Positions 1 through 5,878 of a stretch of DNA of 6,429 nucleotides are shown here, in pieces. The notes beneath the pieces are model-generated. The model was given only the letters and a program-made list of their open reading frames with translations. It did no database searches and was not told the DNA's origin. The stretch comes from Propionibacteriaceae bacterium (GTDB taxonomy: Bacteria > Actinomycetota > Actinomycetes > Propionibacteriales > Propionibacteriaceae), in NCBI GenBank assembly GCA_027353565.1, contig DAIEHO010000151.1:1-6429 (forward strand), given 5' to 3'. Position numbers and translations under genes: made by a program. How positions within the stretch are numbered: position 1 is the first letter of the stretch; every line of letters starts with the position of its first letter.

Positions 1-217
1 CCGCCTCGGCGGTGTCGACCGCAGCCAGACGGCTCACCTCGTCGAGGACCGTCCCCAGGTGGAGCGACAGCATCGTGAGCTGGCCCCGCGTGATCGCGAC
101 CGTCGCGAGCAGACTGCCCTCGCGGATCTGGAGGTAGAACCGGCGCTGCTCCCCGTCACCCGCCGCGCCCGCCACGAACCGGTCGGGCTTCGCGAACTCC
201 ATGTGCCGTGACTCCAC
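1..217 (-). CDS. DUF3090 family protein, N-terminal part (runs off the left edge)
   Basis: Only the first 72 codons lie in the window. The protein has PDRFVAG near its start, then RRFYLQIREG and a stretch ending in VLDEVSRL. This pattern matches the start of actinobacterial DUF3090 proteins, which typically carry PDRFVAGTVG, TFFLQA and LLDEV. The family's function is unknown to me. Three in-frame starts follow the in-frame TAG at 227-229: GTG at 223, GTG at 217 and ATG at 202. I chose GTG 217 for two reasons: it lies six bases after a TAGGCT box, as at the peptidase gene, and it gives the N-terminal length usual for the family. ATG 202 has a GGAG nine bases upstream and remains possible. In related genomes DUF3090 often sits near a histidine phosphatase and mshC, but here the upstream neighbour is DUF3145. 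The sequence is fairly divergent, so the family call is good but not certain. Confidence 0.75.
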   Translation of the reverse strand, partial: MESRHMEFAKPDRFVAGAAGDGEQRRFYLQIREGSLLATVAITRGQLTMLSLHLGTVLDEVSRLAAVDTAEA

Positions 218-223
218 GGCCAC

Positions 224-229
224 AGCCTA
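224..229 (-). promoter_or_regulatory. Probable -10 box of a leaderless promoter for the DUF3090 gene
   Basis: The minus strand reads CCCTAGGCT, then GTGGCC, then the GTG at 217. TAGGCT fits the TANNNT -10 consensus of actinobacterial housekeeping promoters. Six bases between it and the start codon would put the transcription start on the start codon itself. No convincing -35 hexamer lies 16-18 bases upstream. The box sits in the 31-base gap after the DUF3145 stop codon. The same nine bases precede the plus-strand peptidase gene, which strengthens the call. Confidence 0.5.
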
Positions 230-248
230 GGGCCGGGTGGTCAACGGG

Positions 249-746
249 CTACACGACCTGGTGCAGCCAACGGACGGGGGCGCCGTCACCGGCGTACCGG
301 AACGACTCCAGCTCGTCGTCCCAGGGTGCTCCCAGGAGCTCGGCGACCGACACCCCGAGAGGCTTCGTCCCGAGCGCGTCGGAGAGGAGGGCGGCCTTGA
401 GACGGCCCTCCGGCACGACGATGTCCCCGGTCAGGCCGGTCTGGGCGCGGAACAGGCCAAGCCGCGGCGTGTAGCTGATGCGGCTGCCCTCGGAGAACGA
501 GGTCGGTTCCTCCGTGATCTCGAAGCGGATCCGGTCCCAGCGCGACAGGACCGACGCCACCTTCTCCGGGGTGCCGGTGGGGCCCTGCCACGAGTACTCC
601 GCGCGGTAGCTGGCCCGCTCGGCGGGCTGCGGGGTCCAGTCGAGGCGTACGGGCATGCCGAAAGCGCCGGACGCCGCCCACTCGATGTGCGGGCACAGCG
701 CCGACGGCGTGGAGTGGATGTAGAAAACTCCGCGGGTCAGACTCAT
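249..746 (-). CDS. DUF3145 family protein, 165 residues, complete
   Basis: This is a small soluble protein of a family found in actinobacteria, with no function known to me. Recognisable segments are TRGVFYIHS at residues 4-12, LCPHIEWA at 17-24, LDWTPQP shortly after, then SWQGPTGTPEKVAS, RFEITEEP and GDIVVPEGRL. The C-terminus from residue 141 runs PWDDELESFRYAGDGAP and ends RWLHQVV, a strongly conserved ending in this family. There is no signal peptide or membrane segment. The open frame extends 32 codons upstream to an ATG at 842. I start at ATG 746 because it has an excellent GGAGGA Shine-Dalgarno and because family members begin just before the TRGV motif. It is divergent from the peptidase gene across a 136-base gap and lies 31 bases upstream of DUF3090 on the same strand. 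Confidence 0.92.
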   Translation of the reverse strand: MSLTRGVFYIHSTPSALCPHIEWAASGAFGMPVRLDWTPQPAERASYRAEYSWQGPTGTPEKVASVLSRWDRIRFEITEEPTSFSEGSRISYTPRLGLFRAQTGLTGDIVVPEGRLKAALLSDALGTKPLGVSVAELLGAPWDDELESFRYAGDGAPVRWLHQVV

Positions 747-750
747 CAGT

Positions 751-756
751 TCCTCC
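751..756 (-). promoter_or_regulatory. Ribosome binding site that fixes the DUF3145 start
   Basis: The minus strand reads GGAGGA, ACTG, then ATG at 746. The GGAGG core is five bases from the start codon, which is near-optimal. This favours the 165-residue protein over a 197-residue one starting at 842. It also contrasts with the neighbouring genes, which have no such site. Confidence 0.8.
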
Positions 757-870
757 AGGTCCAGGTGTGCCTTCCCCAGCAGCCTCGAAAGGAGGAACCG
801 CTGCCCATTGTGCCCCACCTGTACCAGCAGCACCAGCGCCATGAGGAATGCCTTCTCGAGGGGACACCCC

Positions 871-876
871 TAGGCT
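871..876 (+). promoter_or_regulatory. Probable -10 box of a leaderless promoter for the S9 peptidase
   Basis: The sequence CCCTAGGCT is followed by CGGACC and then ATG at 883. The TANNNT box ends six bases before the start codon, so transcription would begin at or next to the A of the ATG. There is no Shine-Dalgarno in the 12 bases before the ATG, as expected for a leaderless message. A -35 element is not recognisable. Confidence 0.55.
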
Positions 877-882
877 CGGACC

Positions 883-2808
883 ATGCCCGTCACCGCTCCG
901 TACGGATCCTGGTCCTCCCCCGTCTCGACCGAGGTCATCACCTCCGACGCCGTCGGTCTGGTGGGGGGATGCATCGACGGCGACGACGTGTACTGGGTCG
1001 AGAGCCATGCCTCCCAGAAGGGCCGTGCGTCGCTGTGGCGGCTCGGCCCCGACGGGGCCCGTACCGAGCTCACGCCCGACCACAACGTACGGTCGTCCGT
1101 CCACGAGTACGGGGGCGGCGCGTGGTCCGTCGCGGACGGCGTGGCGGTGTTCGTGGCCTTCCCGTCGCAGGTGGTCCACGTCATCGAGCACGGTGCAGCC
1201 CTGAGGCCCATCACGCCGGAGGGGAAGCTCCGGTACGGAGGTCTGGTCGTCGCGCCGGGCAGCCGGTCCGTGTACACCGTCCGCGAGGACCACACGCACT
1301 CCGACATCGACGCGGTGAACACGCTCGTCCGGCTGGACCTCGACGGCGACAACGCGGACGGCGGCACGGTCGTCGCGTCAGGCGCCGACTTCTACGGGCA
1401 GCCCGCCGTGTCCGACGACGAGCGGCTCGCGTGGTTCGAGTGGGACCACCCCGACATGCCCTGGGATGCGACCCGCCTCGTCGTCGCGGAGTCCGACGGC
1501 AGCGAGGCCGTCGTCGTCGCCGGCGGCGCGGACGAGTCGGCGATCCATCCCGCCTGGGGGCCCGACGGCTCGCTCGTGTTCTGCTCCGACCGTTCGGGCT
1601 ACTGGAACCTGTACCGCTGGGCCTCCTCGCACGTCACCGCCCTCCACCACGACCCGTACGACTGCTGCTCCGCACCGTGGGTCCTGGGAGGCGCCCCGTA
1701 CACCGTCCTCGACGCGGACCGCCTCGTGGTGGCGCGGTGGGTCGACGGGTTGCCCCAGGTCGGTGTCGTCGCCGACGGGGTCTTCACCGGGCTGCCGATC
1801 GAGGCGACCTCCATCGACCTCGGCGGGACGGGTCCGCGCACCGTGGCCGAGATCGGGCACGCCGACGCCCCCGGAGAGCTGTCGGTCATCGACTGGACGG
1901 ACTGCTCGACCACGACGGTGCGACGCAGCTCCGAGACCGACCTTCCGTACGTGTCGGTCGCCGAGCAGCTCACCTGGGACAGCCCTGAGGGCCAGGTGCA
2001 CGCATGGTGGTACCCGCCCACGAACCCGGACGCGGTCGCGCCGGACGGTGAGCTGCCGCCTGTCATCGTCAAGTCCCACGGCGGACCCACCAGCTTCTCC
2101 ACCGCGGACCTCAGCCTGTCGTACCAGTTCTGGACGAGCCGCGGCGTCGGCATCCTCGACGTGAACTACGGCGGGTCGTCCCACTACGGCCGGACCTACA
2201 GGAACCGGCTGCGGGGCCAGTGGGGCGTCGTCGACGTCCGGGACTGCGTCGATGCCGTACGCGTCGTTGTCGAGCGCGGGCTCGTCGACCCCCACCGCGT
2301 CGCGATCATGGGCGGGTCCTCGGGCGGCTACACGACCCTGCAGGCGCTGGTCACGAGCACGGCCTTCGGCGCCGGCCTGTCCGACTTCGGGATCAGCGAC
2401 CTGGCGACGCTCGCCACCGACACGCACAAGTTCGAGTCCCACTACACGGACCGGCTCGTGGCGCCGTGGCCCGAGGGCAAGAGCCTGTACGAGGAGCGCT
2501 CGCCCATCCACCACCTCGACCGGCTGGCCTCCCCCATGCTGCTCCAGCAGGGAACCGAGGACCGGGTGGTACCGCCGAGCCAGGCCCGAGAGATGGCGGC
2601 AGCCGTACGTGCCAAGGGACAACCCGTCGCGCTCGTCCTGTACGAGGGTGAGGGCCACGGCTTCCGCCGGGCCGAGACCATCGCGGCGTCGCTGGAGGCC
2701 AAGCTGTCGTTCCTCGGGCAGGTGTTCGGCTTCGTCCCAGCGGGCGGAGCGCCTGTGCTCCGTATCGACAACCTCGACGAGCGCGGGGCCCCCAGGAACT
2801 CTGACTAG
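883..2808 (+). CDS. S9 family serine peptidase (prolyl oligopeptidase / acylaminoacyl-peptidase type)
   Basis: This 641-residue protein is a typical length for an S9 peptidase, which cleaves short peptides. The N-terminal half (to about residue 360) is a beta-propeller that restricts substrate size; one clear PD40/TolB-like blade is near residues 217-240 (HPAWGPDGSLVF, then SDRSGYWNLY). The C-terminal half is an alpha/beta hydrolase. HGGPT at 399-403 contributes to the oxyanion region, and DVNYGGSSHYGR lies around 426. GGSSGGY gives the nucleophile Ser480, GTEDRVVP gives Asp560, and GEGHGF gives His592, so the triad is complete and correctly spaced. No signal peptide or membrane segment is visible, so it should act in the cytoplasm. 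The start is ATG 883, six bases after a TAGGCT box and without a Shine-Dalgarno. Exact specificity (proline, acyl-amino acid or other dipeptidyl substrates) cannot be read from the sequence. Confidence 0.95.
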   Translation: MPVTAPYGSWSSPVSTEVITSDAVGLVGGCIDGDDVYWVESHASQKGRASLWRLGPDGARTELTPDHNVRSSVHEYGGGAWSVADGVAVFVAFPSQVVHVIEHGAALRPITPEGKLRYGGLVVAPGSRSVYTVREDHTHSDIDAVNTLVRLDLDGDNADGGTVVASGADFYGQPAVSDDERLAWFEWDHPDMPWDATRLVVAESDGSEAVVVAGGADESAIHPAWGPDGSLVFCSDRSGYWNLYRWASSHVTALHHDPYDCCSAPWVLGGAPYTVLDADRLVVARWVDGLPQVGVVADGVFTGLPIEATSIDLGGTGPRTVAEIGHADAPGELSVIDWTDCSTTTVRRSSETDLPYVSVAEQLTWDSPEGQVHAWWYPPTNPDAVAPDGELPPVIVKSHGGPTSFSTADLSLSYQFWTSRGVGILDVNYGGSSHYGRTYRNRLRGQWGVVDVRDCVDAVRVVVERGLVDPHRVAIMGGSSGGYTTLQALVTSTAFGAGLSDFGISDLATLATDTHKFESHYTDRLVAPWPEGKSLYEERSPIHHLDRLASPMLLQQGTEDRVVPPSQAREMAAAVRAKGQPVALVLYEGEGHGFRRAETIAASLEAKLSFLGQVFGFVPAGGAPVLRIDNLDERGAPRNSD

Positions 2809-2811
2809 GGT
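2806..2811 (+). promoter_or_regulatory. Possible -10 box overlapping the peptidase stop codon
   Basis: TAGGGT begins with the TAG stop codon of the peptidase and ends seven bases before the ATG of the next gene. It fits TANNNT and has nearly the same spacing as the two other TAGG boxes in the window. The small membrane-protein gene could therefore have its own leaderless transcript besides read-through from the peptidase. The overlapping AGGG, eight bases from the ATG, could instead be a weak Shine-Dalgarno. Confidence 0.35.
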
Positions 2812-2818
2812 GTCTGGC

Positions 2819-3199
2819 ATGCAACTGACCTCGTCACGATCCCTGGTCGTGCTTCGCCTCTCGTCGGCGCTGGCCACCCTCCTCACGCTGATCCAGGCCC
2901 TTCTGGTCATCCTGACAGTCACCAAGGTCGCGAAGCTCATCGCGGTGCACGGAATGGTGGGCTACCTGTCACTGCTCTCGATGATCGTGGCGACCGTCGC
3001 GGCCTTCGTGTGGTTCCGCAGGGGCGGCAACAAGGGTCTGATGATGCACGCCGGCGGCGTCGCGGTGCTCATGCTCGTACAGATCGGGCTGGGCGAGGCG
3101 AGGGTGGTGTGGGCGCACGTGGTCCTCGGGATCCTCATCGTGCTCGGCGCGGGTGCCCTGGCGATGCTCGCGTACCGCAAGCCGGGTGGCGCCTCCTGA
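2819..3199 (+). CDS. Small four-helix integral membrane protein, function unknown
   Basis: I do not recognise a named family for this 126-residue protein. It has four hydrophobic helices at about residues 14-36, 44-66, 74-92 and 96-118, a basic RRGGNK loop between helices 2 and 3, and a basic C-terminal tail (YRKPGG). His44, His77 and His100 lie at or near the starts of helices 2, 3 and 4. With LVQIGLGEA before helix 4, the layout loosely recalls one half of heme A synthase (CtaA) or a small b-type cytochrome. That is a resemblance I infer, not a family assignment. The gene starts ten bases after the peptidase stop and is probably co-transcribed with it, with a possible promoter of its own. 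The ATG at 2819 is chosen because the helix pattern begins soon after it and TAGGGT precedes it. It converges with yggS across a 62-base gap. Confidence 0.8.
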   Translation: MQLTSSRSLVVLRLSSALATLLTLIQALLVILTVTKVAKLIAVHGMVGYLSLLSMIVATVAAFVWFRRGGNKGLMMHAGGVAVLMLVQIGLGEARVVWAHVVLGILIVLGAGALAMLAYRKPGGAS

Positions 3200-3261
3200 C
3201 CGCTGTGCATTCCCGCCCTGCACGGGCCGATGCTGACGTCGTGCGCCGGCGACGGCTGGTC
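3200..3261. other. Convergent intergenic gap with only weak hairpins
   Basis: This 62-base gap separates the ends of the membrane-protein gene and yggS. It contains two small inverted repeats, GTGCA/TGCAC (3205-3209 and 3219-3223) and CGTCG/CGACG (3237-3241 and 3250-3254). Each has a five-base stem and a loop of eight or nine bases, and there is no T-run. A bidirectional terminator would be expected here, but the evidence is too weak to call one. Confidence 0.25.
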
Positions 3262-3951
3262 TCAGTCGCGCGGCCCGAAGAGGGCGGATCCGATCCGTAC
3301 GCACGTGGACCCGTGCGCGATCGCGAGCCGGAAGTCACCGCTCATCCCCATCGACAGGTCGTCCCACCCGCCGCCGTCACGGTCGCGGAGCCTGTCACGT
3401 ACCGCCACCAGCTCGTCGAAGCACGCAGCCACCTCCGCGTCGTCCGGTGACGGCACGGCGATCGTCATGAGGCCCGTGGGGACGAGCCGGCTGTGGTCAC
3501 GCAGCGCCCGCGTGAACGCGTCGACGTCGTCGGGTGCGAGCCCCGACTTGGTGGTCTCCCTCGAGGTGTTGACCTGGACGAGGACCTCCAGCGTCTTGTC
3601 CGCGGCTCGGAGCCTGCGATCGAGATCCGCCGCGAGCTCCAGGGAGTCGAGCGACTGGAGCTCTGCGGCGAGGTCGACGACCGCACCGGCCTTGTTGCGC
3701 TGGACGTGGCCGATGACCGACCAGGACACGTCGTCAAGGTCGGACAGCTCGGCCGACTTCTCGCGGAGCTCCTGCAGCCGGTTCTCGCCGAACCACCGAC
3801 AGCCGTTCGCGTAGGCGTCCCGTACGGTCTGGGCAGGACGCGTCTTCGTGACCGCGAGGAGACGCACCTCGGCGGGATCCCGCCCCGCGTCCGCGCAGGC
3901 CGCGGCGATCTGTGCCCGGACCTCGTCGATCCGCCCCCCGATGTCGGTCAC
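3262..3951 (-). CDS. yggS: YggS/PROSC family pyridoxal-phosphate-binding protein
   Basis: The protein has 229 residues, the normal length for YggS, a single-domain TIM-barrel PLP carrier involved in vitamin B6 and amino-acid homeostasis and without a known catalytic reaction. VTKTR places the PLP-binding lysine at Lys36. Other family motifs are FGENRLQEL at 54-62, IGHVQRNK at 80-87, VQVNTSRETTKSG in the middle, LSMGMSGDF at 199-207 and GSTCVRIGSALFG at 214-226, which binds the PLP phosphate. The start is a GTG with only a distant GGGAG, 12 bases upstream. That GTG overlaps, as GTGA, the TGA that ends the extended frame of the upstream VWA gene, so its translation was probably coupled to that gene. 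A premature TAA in the VWA gene now ends translation 89 bases short of the yggS start. In many actinobacteria yggS sits beside ftsZ and sepF; here it is the last gene of a MoxR-type operon. Confidence 0.95.
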   Translation of the reverse strand: MTDIGGRIDEVRAQIAAACADAGRDPAEVRLLAVTKTRPAQTVRDAYANGCRWFGENRLQELREKSAELSDLDDVSWSVIGHVQRNKAGAVVDLAAELQSLDSLELAADLDRRLRAADKTLEVLVQVNTSRETTKSGLAPDDVDAFTRALRDHSRLVPTGLMTIAVPSPDDAEVAACFDELVAVRDRLRDRDGGGWDDLSMGMSGDFRLAIAHGSTCVRIGSALFGPRD

Positions 3952-4040
3952 GGCCAGCGGGCTCCCAGCGAGACGGCCGCCAGCGCGGCGATGATCCCGA
4001 AGATGGTGGCGATGCCGGCGTACTTCTCGGTGATCTCGGT
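3948..4040 (-). other. Detached C-terminal membrane anchor of the second VWA gene
   Basis: Directly after the TAA at 4041-4043 the same reading frame continues for 30 codons to a TGA at 3948-3950. It encodes TEITEKYAG, then a hydrophobic helix (IATIFGIIAALAAVSL), then GARWP. The upstream sibling ends KEITATAAG, a hydrophobic helix, then GARWA, at the same distance from a shared GY motif. This is therefore the lost third membrane helix of the VWA protein. No ATG, GTG or TTG in this frame would allow independent translation. The final TGA overlaps the yggS start codon as GTGA. Confidence 0.85.
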
Positions 4041-4910
4041 TTAGACCTTCTGATAGCCGATCTGGTGGGCGATCGAGTCGTACACCTTCTTGAGCTCGCT
4101 GGAGGAGGCGGCGGAGAACTTCTTGCCGCCCGAGTTGTCCGCGATCTTCTGGAGCTCGGCGTGGTCGACGGGTACGGGCTGCTGCTGCCCGCGCGAGTCG
4201 ACGACGTAACCGCCCGGGGTCCCGTAGGCGATCGTGTAGATGGGGACGCCCTTCTTCTTCGAGTCCGTCGCAGCGGTCGCGGAGCTGCGGCCGAGGTTCG
4301 ACGCTCCGTCGGAGAGGAGCACGATCGCGGCCGGGGGCGTGGAGCCGGGGTTGTTGGGATCCGGTGGCACGAGCGCGAGCGCGTCGAGCGACGTGTAGAT
4401 GCCCTCGCCGATGGCCGTGGACGGTGCGAGCTGAAGGCTCTGGATCCCGGCCAGCATCGCGCCCCGGTCCGTCGTCGGAGGCACGAGGACGGACGCCGTC
4501 CCCGCGAACGCCACCAGTGCGACGTTGAAGCCGGCGGGCAGGATCTTGAGGAAGTTCTCGGCGCCGGCCTGTGCGGCGGCCAGGCGGTTGGGCTTGACGT
4601 CCTCGGCCTCCATCGACTTCGAGACGTCGATCGCGATGACGACCGTGGCCCGGTCACGCGGCACGAGCGTGTAGCCGCGGGGCATCGCCCACGCGACGAC
4701 CAGCGACGCGAGGCTGAGGATCGACGCCGCGACCGCCACGTGGCGCTTCCACGCGGCCTGCTTGCGGACGAGCAGCTCGAGACTGCCGGGCGCACGCCGT
4801 GTGCCCGCACGGCTCTTCTGCCACGCCAGCACCAGGTACACGCCCGCCAGCACCGGCACTGCCAGCAGGGCCCACAGGCGCTCGGGGAAGTAGTAGTCGG
4901 TAGGGATCAT
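4041..4910 (-). CDS. VWA-domain membrane protein (BatA-like), second of two, apparently truncated at its C-terminus
   Basis: The protein has 289 residues from ATG 4910. Two N-terminal helices lie at about residues 11-30 and 57-76, followed by a von Willebrand factor A domain. The metal-ion-dependent adhesion site is intact: AIDVSKS gives Asp95, Ser97 and Ser99, STAIGEG gives Thr165, and LLSDGASN gives Asp201. Such proteins work with MoxR AAA+ ATPases and DUF58 proteins in membrane-bound assembly or stress-tolerance complexes. I chose ATG 4910 because it overlaps the upstream stop as ATGA and has GAGG five bases upstream; GTG 4916 would add two residues. The gene is a paralogue of its upstream neighbour. 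It ends at TAA 4041-4043, just before the third helix, while the frame stays open for 30 matching codons. Without the stop the protein would be about 320 residues, close to the sibling's 323. It may be a damaged gene, a functional shortened form, or a sequencing error. Confidence 0.9.
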   Translation of the reverse strand: MIPTDYYFPERLWALLAVPVLAGVYLVLAWQKSRAGTRRAPGSLELLVRKQAAWKRHVAVAASILSLASLVVAWAMPRGYTLVPRDRATVVIAIDVSKSMEAEDVKPNRLAAAQAGAENFLKILPAGFNVALVAFAGTASVLVPPTTDRGAMLAGIQSLQLAPSTAIGEGIYTSLDALALVPPDPNNPGSTPPAAIVLLSDGASNLGRSSATAATDSKKKGVPIYTIAYGTPGGYVVDSRGQQQPVPVDHAELQKIADNSGGKKFSAASSSELKKVYDSIAHQIGYQKV

Positions 4911-5878
4911 GCCCACCTCGCTCCCAGAAGCAGGGCACCGAGCGCGGCCAACAGCGCGAACACGAGTCCGACGCCCGCAGCCGTCGCGGTGATCTCCTTC
5001 ACCTTGGTCTCGTAGCCCACTTCCGACTTGATGGACTGATAGGCGTTCTTGAGCTGCGAGACGTTGTCGGCGCTGTACTCCAGGCCCTTCGTCGCCGCCG
5101 AGATGCCCTTCAACGTCTGGGGGTCGGGGGGCACTCGGTTCCGCTGTCCGTCGAGGTCGACGTAGCCGTTGTCGGTCCCGTACGCGATCGTGTAGATCGG
5201 CACGCCTCGCTTGGCGGCGTCCTGCGCCTCCTGCAAGGGAGCCTGCCCGGCGTTGTTCGCGCCGTCCGAGAGCAGCACGATCATGCCCGGCGCCGGCGAG
5301 TTGTCCGTGCCCTTGGGCGCCTGGTCCAACGCGGCCAGGGCCGCCTTGATCGAGTCACCGATCGCCGTGCCGTCCTGCGGCTTGAGCGCGTCGATGGCGC
5401 GGTCGAGCGCCGTACGGTCGGTCATCGGCGGGACCCGAACCGACGGGTTGCCGGACAGGGACACGAGCGCCACGTTGTACTGGGCGGGGAGCGAGGCGAC
5501 GAAGGCCTTCGCCTCCGTCTTCGCCGCATCCAGCCGTGTCGGCGCCACGTCGGTGGCGATCATCGACTGCGACACGTCGATCACGAGCACAACCGTGGCG
5601 CGCTCCCGCGGCACCTTGTCCACACCGTTCGGACGCGCCCAGGCGCCGATCAGCGTCACCAGGCTGAGCAGTGCCAGCGCCACGGTCACGTGCCGGAGCC
5701 ACTGCGACTGCTTGGGAAGGACCATCTTGAGCACGGACGTGTTCGTGAACCGGATGCCTGAGCTCGACTTGCGGTGGAGCAGCACGATGTACGCCGCGAC
5801 GAGCAACGGGATGATCGCGAGCACCCACAGCCGCCCGGGGTCGATGAACCCCGTGACAGGGAACGCGAGCAACCTCAC
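4907..5878 (-). CDS. VWA-domain membrane protein (BatA-like), first of two, intact
   Basis: The protein has 323 residues. Membrane helices lie at about 17-36 and 63-80, the VWA domain from about 94 to 285, and a third helix at about 301-320, followed by GARWA. The adhesion-site residues are complete: VIDVSQS gives Asp101, Ser103 and Ser105, DGTAIGDS gives Thr171, and LLSDGANN gives Asp205. The N-terminus (FIDPGRLWVLAIIPLL) is typical of BatA-like proteins. It probably presents a metal-binding VWA platform at the membrane for a MoxR ATPase partner; the actual client is unknown. The GTG start overlaps the DUF58 stop as GTGA and has AAGGAG seven bases upstream, a good site. The gene ends with ATGA overlapping the second VWA gene. 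The two VWA proteins align along their whole length, so they arose by tandem duplication. Confidence 0.94.
   Translation of the reverse strand: MRLLAFPVTGFIDPGRLWVLAIIPLLVAAYIVLLHRKSSSGIRFTNTSVLKMVLPKQSQWLRHVTVALALLSLVTLIGAWARPNGVDKVPRERATVVLVIDVSQSMIATDVAPTRLDAAKTEAKAFVASLPAQYNVALVSLSGNPSVRVPPMTDRTALDRAIDALKPQDGTAIGDSIKAALAALDQAPKGTDNSPAPGMIVLLSDGANNAGQAPLQEAQDAAKRGVPIYTIAYGTDNGYVDLDGQRNRVPPDPQTLKGISAATKGLEYSADNVSQLKNAYQSIKSEVGYETKVKEITATAAGVGLVFALLAALGALLLGARWA

Larger units (their letters stand above)
747..882. other. Divergent intergenic region between DUF3145 and the S9 peptidase
   Basis: This 136-base gap must hold the promoters for both divergent genes. On the plus strand the only clear element is the TAGGCT box at 871-876. 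On the minus strand the DUF3145 promoter is not obvious; a CACAAT sequence near 810 is a weak -10 candidate without a good -35 partner. I see no inverted repeat strong enough to call an operator and no riboswitch-like structure. The minus-strand frame of DUF3145 stays open through most of it, but I regard that as non-coding. Confidence 0.5.

Noticed and set aside
747..842. A 32-codon N-terminal extension of DUF3145 from ATG 842, with an AAGG eight bases upstream
   Set aside because: Family members begin just before the TRGV motif, and GGAGGA before ATG 746 is a much stronger site. The extension would also overlap the promoter region shared with the divergent peptidase.
237..1988. A 583-codon plus-strand open frame
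   Set aside because: It runs antisense through DUF3145 and out of frame through the peptidase. Its product is arginine-rich low-complexity protein with no domain, the usual by-product of very GC-rich coding DNA.
1378..2940. A 520-codon minus-strand open frame opposite the S9 peptidase
   Set aside because: It lies antisense to a gene with a complete catalytic triad, has no recognisable motif, and its composition is that of a shadow frame.
3200..3261. Small inverted repeats between the convergent genes as a bidirectional terminator
   Set aside because: The stems are only five base pairs, the loops are eight or nine bases and there is no T-run. Such repeats are common by chance at this GC content.
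4041..4043. Programmed stop-codon read-through as the favoured explanation of the TAA
   Set aside because: TAA followed by A is not a typical leaky context, and I see no obvious downstream stem-loop. A point mutation or sequence error is simpler, so read-through is kept only as an alternative.
3912..5015. A 367-codon plus-strand frame antisense to yggS and the VWA genes
   Set aside because: The opposite strand holds clearly homologous proteins in this region. The plus-strand product is arginine- and glycine-rich without domains.
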